64,000 nucleotides of DNA from Ypsolopha sequella (Eukaryota > Arthropoda > Insecta > Lepidoptera > Ypsolophidae). Location of the stretch: the NCBI GenBank assembly GCA_934047225.1, contig OW203997.1, forward strand, positions 3,520,417 to 3,584,416. The letters are read 5' to 3'. Numbering within the stretch: position 1 is the stretch's first letter; every line of letters starts with the position of its first letter. The notes under the pieces were generated by a model. The model made no database searches. It had not been told where the DNA came from and saw nothing but the letters and a program-made list of their open reading frames with translations. Position numbers and translations under genes: made by a program. Shown here one piece after another: positions 47,701-59,700 of this stretch.

Positions 47701-50700
47701 GCATGCAGGTTTAAAAACGACGAAGTTAAAAAGCGACCCAATTATAAATCCAAAAAACTCATACTGCATTTCAAACGGATATGATCCGAACAAGGGTTGC
47801 AAGATTGAGAGACCGAGATCTTGGATTTTTTTGCATAATGTGATTATTTAAGAAATTGATACTTGTCGTTGTTGGTTCTTGATGGAACATTTTAAACATC
47901 TTGTCAATAAAACACATTCTTGGCAAGAATGTGTTTTATTGACAAGATGTGATTATTTAACACAAATAAACCCACTAAAAGGACGTACACACTATGTTTT
48001 TTTTTTTAAGAAGTACACAGTAAACTTTACAACACAAAACGCAGTATTCACCTGTGCGAAGAGCGCGTATGCCTGCTCCGCTGAATTAAACTGATAACTC
48101 TCGAGGTCCTGCCCAGCGTTGGCCAGCTCCAGCACAATATACTGCTGGTCCACTGGGAGAACTGCGGGGTTGTCGTTTTCAGAGCCCTTGCTCTCGTCGT
48201 ACAGGTCCCACAGGTCGAGCAGACGCGACGGGTACGCGCCTTGGACGAGCCGCACTGCTAGTACCTGGGGAAGGAGAGAGGGGTTGGTACACATTACACA
48301 AATATGCACAGTGGCACGGATCTTGAGCTCTAGTCCAGCGTAGTGCACTCGATCGAACAGCATTGCGTTTGCCATCTCTTTCGCAGGTGCCGAAAAAACT
48401 AGCGCGTTGTCAATCTCCGCACATTCCGGGATAATACCGAAATATTTCTAACCTTAGATGAGTATGAATAAATAGATTTTTCATACTTTTTTCCACTGTT
48501 TAACGGCTCTGGATACAGTCCTTTTGAGCCAATTACAATTTAAAGTTCACAAAATTATATTTGTTTTATTGCCTCACACTATGCATTGAAAAACGTAGTA
48601 TGATACACGGGCGTAAGAGCAATAAATTACTCGGTTACGTTTAAAACACGAGCCGTGTTTTAAATCGTCCTCGTAATTTATTCCTTTGCGCCCTTGTAGC
48701 ATAAACTACTATTAAGACTATATAGGTTATAAGAAATAGATTGTGGCTTCGTACCGAACTGCGCATATAATGCATGCGCTGGTTGATTGATAAGTCATAC
48801 GAAAATTATACACCCTGTGCTAGGTTTTTCCTATACCTCTTTTTACAATGAGCTTAGCTTAGCTTAGCCCCCCTCTACCGTGCCTGATAAAAAACATCAA
48901 TTAGACCGATGAAGTGCGCTCGCCCATGTAGAAAAGTGAAAGTCTACGGAAAAATCTACGGAAATCGGAATACAAAAGTCGAATATTATGTTATGCATAC
49001 CGCATTTGTCAATGTGCGGTTATGCAGTATCTGTATTTGTGTACGTCCGCTCAGAGCCGTTTGAGTTGTTCATACATGCCACGGGAAAAATATCTTTAAA
49101 AGAATTAATTAGAGCTGCTTTTATAATAATCACATCCTGGAATGTATGGGCATTGTGTACGACATACATATAAAACAATACAACTAGGTATATTATTGCT
49201 ACGGGGCCAACCACACACAGCCACGGTCTGCGTGCCGCGGTCAATATAATCTATGCGACAACGCGGCTTGGATCTGTCATGAGCAGGGGGTCATTTGTAT
49301 CAACTTCAAGCAAATGCATGCGAAATTCAACGCGTGCAAAAGAGATGGCATGTTAGGCGGGCGTCGTCGCACGCACGACAAATTTCAATCTCAAGTTGAT
49401 GTTGATGAAAATGAGAATTACGCGGTAGACCCGCTGATCGTAGAATTGGGAAGATCGTAAAGTATGAAATCGAAAATCGTTCACTAAAAGTGAAAAAAAA
49501 ACCGGCCAAGTGCGAGTCGGACTCGCGCACGAAGGGATCCGTACCATTATCTATAAAAACGGCAAAAACAAAACATGTCTGTTGTATGGGAGCCCCCTTA
49601 AATATTTATTTTATTCTGTTTTTTAGTATTTGTTGTTATAGCGGCAACAGAAATACATCATCTGTGAAAATTTCAACTGTCTAACTATCACGGTTCATCA
49701 GATACAGCCTGGTGACAGACGGACAGACAGACGGACAGCGGAGTCTTAGTAATAGTCCGTTGGTTACGGAACCCTAAAAAAGGTGCAGGACGAGGACGAG
49801 GGGAGCGAGAAGCTTGTTAGGTTTATATGTTTAATTTTTACAGACAGATCTATACACACACAAACCGCGAGAACGCGCGATCTATTGTTTGGCCCGCAGA
49901 ACGCGCTGTGTGTGGTCAATGGTCATCACCTAAACTAGGTAATAAAGCAGATTCTGAAGGCTTTAATTTTAGTTTTAATGCTGTCAAAACCTAAAATTAT
50001 CCAAAGTAATTTAGCTTCTAATACTAACACTTTAGGACTATTTTGCAATGAAGAAAATTTAGTTTTGATAGTACTAAATTAAAATTAAAGCCTTCAGAAT
50101 CTGCTTTATTAGGTCCTGAAATATGAAATTGGCGTTTTGTATGGAGAATTTGAAGGAAACTCAATTTTCAGTACTTACTAACATTTTTGCATTTTTTAGG
50201 TCTGATAAATCCAAATTTTATATATTTTTTTTGTATGACAGAGACAACTTTAAACTAACAGCAACATTAATTTAATTTTTGAAAAATGTCAGCTGTAAAA
50301 AATTATTACGAAATGGAAATGGATGGTATTTAGGACGAAATGTTTTTGAAAATTTTAATTTGAGTTATCAAACTGAAAATAAAAGCAAAATTTAATACGT
50401 AGATGTAAACCTTGAAATCAACATTCAAACAAAAAACAAATAATAGAAATAGCTATTGAATTACAGGAACTATGAACTCGTGAATCTGTAAGAAAATTTG
50501 CCAATTTTATAGGTCAGCTTGCAATATTATAACAAAAGCAAGTTGCAAAATTAGTGAACCAACTTATCAAGTATTAGAATTCTATAGCATACATTTTTAC
50601 CTTTTTGTAATATCGCAAATTCGTTTCGAACTAAACATTTCGAAGACCAAGCCAAGTCCATTTGGCTCGTTTCGGATTAAATGTTATACTTCATAGCTAT

Positions 50701-53700
50701 TTCGGGAATTTCTAAGGCGGCATTGGCAACTGGGATTTTCCTAAGAAAAATTGCTCCAATTTATTCATTCCAACATTTTGTTTTGAACAAATGCCAAATC
50801 AATGGTCGCGTGCGGTTATCGCGTGTTTTGCAGCCATGCAAGATCTATTGCGTTCTTTAATTAAAATAGATGACCGGGGTTACATGTAGGAACAGATGTT
50901 TATATTGCTCGATAGTATACAGGGGGGGAAGGTAAAAATATGAAACCCCCCCCCTAAACAAAAAGTTACAGATTTCCTATTGCTAAGCTGCGTGTGAATG
51001 TGAGTAATTTTAAATGGGGTGCCATGCAAGATCTATTGCGTTCTTTAATTAAAATAGATGACCGGGGTTACATGTAGGAACAGGTCCTCTAAAAAGGCCA
51101 CTTTGCATGAATCACATTATGATTCTGTTCTAATGCCGTCTCTTTTGCACGCGTTAAAAAGTTCTGACTCTATCCTACTTTCAAATCATTTTATGATTCA
51201 CCCAAGTCGGCTTTTTTAAGTCCCCAGATGTTTATATTGCTCGACAGTATACAGGGGGGGAAAGTAAAAATATGAGCTCCCCCCCCTAAACAAAAAGTTA
51301 CAGATTTCCTATTGCTGCTATTGCTAAGCTGCGTGTGAGTGTGAGTAATTTTAAATGGGGTGGTAGTTGTGCATTTTCAGGGCATCTACGAGAAAGACCC
51401 GCTTTATTTGATGACGGGTACTACTATATTCTCTCGTTTCCCCCCATCCCGTGGTAATTTCGGAAAATCCGGTCTTATTCCTTGTCTACATTATAAAGGG
51501 AACCTGTGTGCAAAATTTTAGCTTTCTAGGTTCAAGGGTTTTGGCTGGCAGCCACTGGGCATTGATGAGTCAGTCAGTGAGTGAATCAAGACTTCAACTC
51601 AGACCCGTATACGTTCGGTGATATGTTATTAACACCCCTTATAGGCTATATGTTGGCTAGGCTCACTACGATTATAATAAAGAAAACCGCATCCAAACCC
51701 GTTCAGTGATTACGGAGATGTCCGCGAACAAACAGACAAACAGAAAAGAATTCCAAAAATCGCCAATTTGTGTTTTATCTCTTCTTTAGTCACCCCCTTT
51801 CTATTTTTATTACTTTTATTCAATGTATAGACTCACCGGGTTCTACCGTTTTATTATACGTATGTATTGATTGATAATGAATTAATCGAAGTAATTCGGG
51901 GAGAGTAAGAGGACAGCTCACAGGCAAAAAACCAGGAGGCCCACCATGCCTGGGACTGATGGATGGCGGTATATCCATCGCTAATAGCCGGGCCTTATAT
52001 GGAACAGACCGGTGACGGGCAGCGGCATCACCGCGCTCACCAACCCGCCTGTCCAGCGTGTGTGAGTATGGGCAATTCTTCCAGGATGACCGCCGGTAGT
52101 GGCAAAGTCCTGGAAAGGCTTATGTCCAGCAGTAGACGAACTAGGCTGATGGATGGATGGATGGATGATTGATAATTTGATTACAGAAATTACTTGCTTA
52201 GTTTTGTTTAGGAAACATCTGGTATTTAGTCGTTGAACCCTACCATAAGCGCCCTCAAATAAATTCTGGATCCGTCTCTGTTGCTCTCCACCACGTAACG
52301 TGACCAAGCGCATTCAGCTTGATTATTGGCAGATGACATGTAATGGAGAACACTGATATTTGAGCTCGTGCGTCATTTTACCAGCTGAAAATACACTAAA
52401 TAGCAGTTGCCCAATGTTTTCATTTGTACGAAACGTGACCCATATCTATAGTAGGAGTTTTTATAAAACTCTAGTCTGAGCAATAATTTAGCCTGTCGAT
52501 ATCTTGGCTATCAAAATTAAAGCCTGAGTGACTCCTGGGACACTATTTTATAAATACCTATTATGTGAAAAGACCTCATCAAAATCCGTTTAGTAGTTTG
52601 ACGTGATTCGTGATACTAACTGATAAACCGATAAAAGACTTCTGTATCCTCAGTAAAGTTGCATAGTGACTTTTATACACTAATATTATAGAGGTAAAAT
52701 TTGTTTGTATCTCACTTTCAACACATAAAAATCATATATTATATCAATAACATCATACAATTTAAATACAGTGGACGTTTTGATAAAGTGGACAATTTGG
52801 TGGAGTGGTCCTTTTGATAACATGACATTTTAAGAGCATGGCATACCCTAGCAACTTTTTTTTATTACGAATTAATGTTTTATTAACGAAACAACAAATT
52901 GGTGTTTTTAGCTAATACTGAAATATTTTGTTGGGAAAAAAATATTGAATTTAGGTGATATACCTTCATATCTCTATTACCTATTTTATGAAAAAAAAAT
53001 CATGTTGATCTCTTAACCGCGTTCTTGAAGCGAACGTTTGAAAACAAAAAAAAAAGAGGGTGCAAAACATTTTTTTTGACAAAAGTATAAATCTAGTACA
53101 TTGTTTATACGTAAGATCCCTAGAGAAAAGATTAATAAACCAATATTTTTTTCAATACAAGGAGAGTCCGAATTTCTTCAAACGAATCCTAGATAGGCTG
53201 GAGTTGGTCATGCTCTAGGCTCAGGTAAAGTCTTAAAGTGACCATTTTAACACAGTGGACATTTTGATGTAGTGAACGTTATGCGACTGAAGGGTCTGTC
53301 TGTATGTAGGGGGTAATCTCTGGAACTAATGAACCTATTTTGTGCTTAAATTATAGTTTATTCCCTGGGGGCGGACAGTTCTCTAGGGCCATTTACTAGT
53401 TACATTCGCCCGCGTGAAAGCCTGGTTTCCAAATAATTTGTATCACCCGTGACGACTTCGTTAAGGTGGCTACGTCGGAAAAATTAGCAACTCGATTCGT
53501 GGTGGTTGAAATTTCGAACAAAACCATATTAAAATAAAGTTCTCAGCTCGCACTACAACATGGCTGTTACGCCGGTCGCTGCGGCTGACAAGTGCGAAAA
53601 TAGTGTGTTTTTAATTTATTTTATCTAAAATAAAATGAATTTCCAAGAACTAAGAAAACTATATCATTTTATACTATTTTCTCTAGAAATGTATAAATTT

Positions 53701-56700
53701 TTATACTGTTTCAATAAAAATTGTAGCAGTTATATTGTTACAAGTGGACAAAAAACCGAGAAATAAGGGTAAACTTAGAATGTTCTTGCTTCACTTTTGT
53801 ATATTAAAATAAAATTCAGAAAAAACCACGTCACTATTTGTATCATGTAGATTACTATGTATTTTTCTTTTTATAAAAAAATGCAATATTTACTGTATAA
53901 AATGGTTATAAAGTTACTCAGTTCGAGGTCGTTGGCATTGGGAGAAGCCTTAAGTTTTTTTTATGCGTAAATGTTTTCTAGAATTTTTCTAACCTCATTG
54001 TGACTCTACTGTGCCTTTAGGGTCAATGAAGCATGTCAATTGTCAGTCAATATGCTCAATTTATATACACAGCGCGTAGTTATTTACACAAACAAAGATA
54101 GGAGGTATTGTTTAGTCTATTTATTGACATAATAAACAATATTTGAAGATTAGAAATAAACCAAAGGCAGTATCGATTAGCAAGACGCGATTTGAAGTCA
54201 AAACCACAGTACATAAAAGTCACAGTATTACGTCTAGACAGTGTCCTTGAAATAACGCTCGGGAGACGCAAGCATTAGGGCTGCTCGCATAAATGCGCGG
54301 GAGTCGGGTGGCGTCTCACACTCTCCGAGTCCGTACTTAAGGCGATATGTAAAAGTTTTAGCGTCCCTGTTACTCCATATGCGAAAGCAACCTCAGTGCG
54401 AAAGGGGCGGATTCGAGGAAAAGTAGCAAAAAGTCGGTTTTTTATTAATACAAAATGTACTAAATTTGCTATCAAAATTTCGTTTAACCAGGTCCTAGAT
54501 ACTGTTAAAACCCATCTGATAAAATATAATTGCAGTCCACATGTCATTCTAAATTGTCTAACTAGGAGAATTGGTGTCAAAAAAGACCTCATTTCAATAA
54601 ATATTTGTATCGAGCCGAATTTCTCCAATCGCGTTTCTGTTTAACGGGTCACTAGAAAATTATTCCAAAAATAATATACAATTTTATCAAAATAATACAT
54701 TATTTACTGAGATAGATATGCAAGTTCTAAAAGTATCGATTTTTTTTCCGTAGCGCCTTAACTTGGGTCACCCCTACTACAGAGGTATGCCGAGATTTGG
54801 AAGCGCGAGTTTCCATTTTATATGAAGACTGTTACTTTTCTCTACTGTTTCAAAACCCACGTAAATATCTGATTCTATCACAGTACGTGCTTTTTTAATC
54901 AACAGTAATTTCAATCTTCCAAGATGATTACGAAATCAGCTTTACAGATACCATTTCATAGCAACACATCATTTAAGACAATCGTTGTCCTGCAGCAGAT
55001 TGGGTCAGAGATACAACCGTGAATTTAAATGGATACTTCTTATGTCGCTTCTTTACTCAGTCACAGAGGAATTAATCAATGGCAGCTATAGATATCATAA
55101 CAATGTCAGCTCTTTACTCAGTCACAGAGGAATTAATCAATGGCAGCTATAGATATCATAACAATGTCAGCTCTTTACTCAGTCACAGAGGAATTAATCA
55201 ATGGCAGCTATAAATATCATAACAATGTCAGCTCTTTACTCAGTCACAGAGGAATTAATCAATGGCAGCTATAGATATCATAACAATGTCAGCTCTTTAC
55301 TCAGTCACAGAGGAATTAATCAATGGCGGCCATAGATATCATAACAATATGATAATGATGGTACCGCAGTCCCTTAACTTAAGAAGTCATTTAAAAGGAC
55401 ATCATTCAGCGTTCATACATTTTTGGGCTAAATCTGAAAGTGCCGGCCAAAAAATAAAAATGTTATATTTCGATAAAATGTGATATTATATTCATTTGTT
55501 GCTATGGGACCTAAGGTGTAGGGTTATTCTCTGCTTAGTTAGATGATTTCGAAAATTATTTTTTTTGTAATAATTTTCGAAAAAATATCACATTACTGAT
55601 GATTTATTGTGCAGAAAAGATGTTTTGAACCTATTTTACTATGAGATCAATGCACTAGGGTTATTCCCTGTACTCTTTCACCAGCTGTAAATGGTCATAT
55701 TCATACTTTTTCGATAAAATAACCTGAATTCCACTTATCTTACGTAGTAGATAATTATTTAATTGGTTTAACTCTGAATAAAAAACGGTTACATGAAATA
55801 AAACATTTATTTGACGACAAAAAAACAGTAAAAAGGTTAATATTCGTTCTGTCTGACTATCATATTTTTTCTAGACCATCTGCCGGTGGAACTATGGTGG
55901 GATCATGCCGCGCAAAACCTTTGTACCATATGATGGTCATAACGTGTGCACATCATCCTAATGTACGTCTTCCAATATTGCAGTTACAGTAGTAATGAGG
56001 AATTGCTTCTCTTCCAAGTAAAGTAGGCTCAACGGTGATGTACACGTAGTAAGTTTTGGCTTGAACGTGTCTTGACTGTATGCAACCTCTTATAAGCCAA
56101 AGGTCTCTTCCATTAAGTTCCCGAACCTCTTGGGCTGGCACGTACCCACCAAGCTCTATGATAAACGCACCATCAGATTGAATATGCTCCCCATAACAGC
56201 TTCGAGCCTGCTTTATTTGATAGCTGCCCAAGGTAAACAATGTCAGTTGCTCTTGCGTAAATCTGGGGAACTGGTCGAATTCTTGCGTATTGGCTGTCAT
56301 CGACTAGAAATGTGCTCTCCTTCTGCTGTAGTTATTAGTGATGACAAGATCTGCTAATATATTAGGCAGAGTTATTCTTTCATTAATAATTCTTAAAAAC
56401 TCATTAGCATGCACATTATTGTCAATCAGGACATGGAAGTCTTTTATAAGAGCTGCAGCAATTCTAAAGTAGTCCATCATATTTCTTAGTAATCGGTTAC
56501 TGTGGACAACTTATGACTTTGACCACCCAACGATAAATGGTCACAAGCCGAGACTTATTGGCTTGGTCAGTGCTAAGCTGCAGTTTCCTTCGGTTCTTTG
56601 TCTCCGGCATATGTACTACGTAGCCGTAGTCTTCAAGGGGCCTCACCAAGTCCCCTGAATCCACGGTCTAAAATAAATACGTCTCCCAGCCTAAAGAACC

Positions 56701-59700
56701 AATGAAAACCGCCTTCTTCGTTATCTACCGTGTTGTTCATAATCACCGCATCAGAAATCGTTGCAGCATGAGGTCCAGAAACCTCTATTATATGACCATC
56801 ACAGCATACATAATAACATTGGTGTGAGAAGGTGACGATACTTGTGACTACTATACGATTTCCGTTGGTAGAAATAGTTAGAGCTCTTTTGGTGATAGAT
56901 ATGAGTACCATCGCACATTGTCACAGCTTTCCTTTCATTGATAGGACTGTCTGGGTTGCCAAAAAGTATTTCTGCGACTATCAAGTTTCACGGGTCATGT
57001 GGTCGAAAACAACTCGTGATGGCACATAGTCCGCCATCAATGCTTCACGACCTTTCTTCAACATTCTTTGAAAAGTTGATTTGGATATTTTGAATATTGA
57101 GGCTAATCTTACATTGGAATCTCCGGTCCGCATTTTTGTTAATACCGCTGCTCACAGAATAAAGCAAAGAATGACCCTACAGATTTTGTCTCATAGTATG
57201 GAATACATACAATTACATATTCTAACGAAACATAACATTATTTTTGTTTGACCGGCACTTTCATATTTAGGAATAAAATATATAGATTTTTTCGAAATCA
57301 TATAGTAAAGCAGAGAATGGCCCTATAGATTTGGTCTTGCATTAACAAATAAATATAATTACATATTCTAATGAAACATCACATTATTTTTGTTTGTTCG
57401 GCCTTTCATATTTAGCCCAGAAAAAAATATCGATTTTTCAAACTCATATAATAAAGCAGAGAATGACCCTACCGCTTTGGTCTCATAGTAACAAATAAAT
57501 ATAATTACATATTCTAACGAAATATAACATTATTTTTAATTGGCCGGCACTTTCAGATTTAGCCCAAAATGAATGATGTCCTTTTGTGTTATTCCGATCG
57601 AATAAGCATTAACTTTCCATGAATACTAAAATAAGTAACTAATAAATAACAATTAAAAAACGTAATAATCAGAAATCAAATTATATTTCGTTAAAAGTCG
57701 TACCGGAAGTGACGTACAAGTCTAAAAAGAGCGTTTTTCCTTATGTCAAATTTAGTGTTAAATAACATTCCTAGATGGCACTGTCGTATTCTTTAGCAAC
57801 AGAATCAAAGACAAAATTTGCACAGATTCCAAACAAACGAAAAACCACTTTGACATTGATTGCTACGAAACACATTTTAACTATGGTGACATGGACAGCG
57901 CCATCTGGGGCAAAGCTAAGAACTAAGAAAAAAAAACAACCAGAAAACCGCCCATTATATTTCGTTAAAAGTCGTACCGGAAGTGACGTACAAGTCCAAG
58001 TGACAACAGTACAAGTGACGTCATGTCCCCTTATACGAGATGCGAACGAAGAAGCATCCACTTCAAAACTGAAATTCTCATATTTTCACACGGTGCCTTT
58101 GCCAGGTGTTTACAGGACTTTAATAAAACTGCTTCGTCAAACCATGCTCGGATATGGTATGCTTTTCTTTGTTTAGCTTGTATTTATGTGGCGGTGTTGA
58201 AAACATCAGTGCTAGTGTAGATCCGTGCTCGAATACCAAACTTTTTAAGGGATTGAATAGTAAAACTGCCGAAAATTTAGGTTAAACAAAGACATTGAGG
58301 TGCACACCGAACGAGCTTCCATCGAAGTCTACAAAAGTCTATCTAAAACAAAACTACCAACTACCGGCCAGTATTATTATAAAAAATAAATTTGTTGTGC
58401 TCATGTACCTGTTAAATGTCGCTTTTAATTAATAAAACAAATAACAGATGGCAGCACTTGTACATAAACAAAAAATGAAATAAATATATAGAACAAAAAT
58501 AAATATTTCATTACCGACTACATTACCGTCCATTACAGACTACATTTTTTACGTTACATGAAATTGCGTCGCCTACACTTATTTTAAAGATTAAAATCGA
58601 GCGAAACTACGAGAGACAATCCACATACTCCCCTTAAATCGTAGATTTTCTTGACATGACGATCACGCGCGTGTAGCCGCCTGCAGTTTAAGCTCCCAAT
58701 TTGTAAGCGACTTTAACCGCTATGACGCCGCAATAAGAACTGCGGTTAGGTAGCCTGTCATGCTAGCGTCCGTACGCCCGATAGTTCAACAAGATAGGGG
58801 GGTCTTTTTTATAATATTATTGACATATCCTTTGATAGCGTTTTGACCTCGAATCATCAGGCCAATTTGCAAATATCAGTCCCTGATAACAGGAGAGCTC
58901 GATAATAAATGTCTGCCCCAGTTTCCTTATCGATTTCTTGCAGTAAGAGCTACAATAAAATGTTATCTCAGCGAGAATTCCTTGAGAAAGGATAGTGTAG
59001 TCGTTTTTATAAGGAATATCTCAAATACTTAACTTGAGATAACGCGCCATATTGTAATTATCTGAAGGTTTATAAAAAAAAAATATAGTCTTTTTTTATA
59101 TACAGGATGTTAAGATGAAGTTGCTGAAGTTGAAAACTGGCTTTACTACTCGTCATACGAACAACTTTCCGTGAAACAAAAATCGTAAAATTGAGAAAAA
59201 GAATCGTGAACATCGCATTACAAAACAGCGACGTTTTCAATCCGGCGCGCCTACTTGTAATACGGCATGTTATACGATATGGCTGCGACATATATAATAC
59301 ATGGTATTATCGACTTCCGTAGATTTTGCGTAAGTCCTCGGATAAACTGATTAACGCTTCGCCTGTTTTCACTCTCTCACTTTCTGGGGGAGGGCGTTCA
59401 TCCTATAGGAATACAACTTAATTGAGAGCCGGGGTTAGTACGAGGTGCGGGGAGAGAGCAACGGTGACAGTCGATAATGGTGTCCATGTATCAACTTGTT
59501 GCTCGACTAGTCGACAGACTAACATTTAAATGCATTCCAATGAGCGTTTTTCTCGTTGTTTTTTTTTTCTTAGTTCTTAGCTTTCCTCCAGATGTCGCTG
59601 TCCATGTCACCATAGATAAAATATGGTTCGTAGCAATCAATGTCAAAGTGATTATACGTTTGTTCGGAATCCGTGCAAATTTTGTCTTTGATTCTGTTGC

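Noticed and set aside
57775..58176. 133-codon frame with a basic run (LRTKKKK)
   Set aside because: Most of it is repeat Q, present inverted at 59.5 kb; the lysine run is an A-tract.
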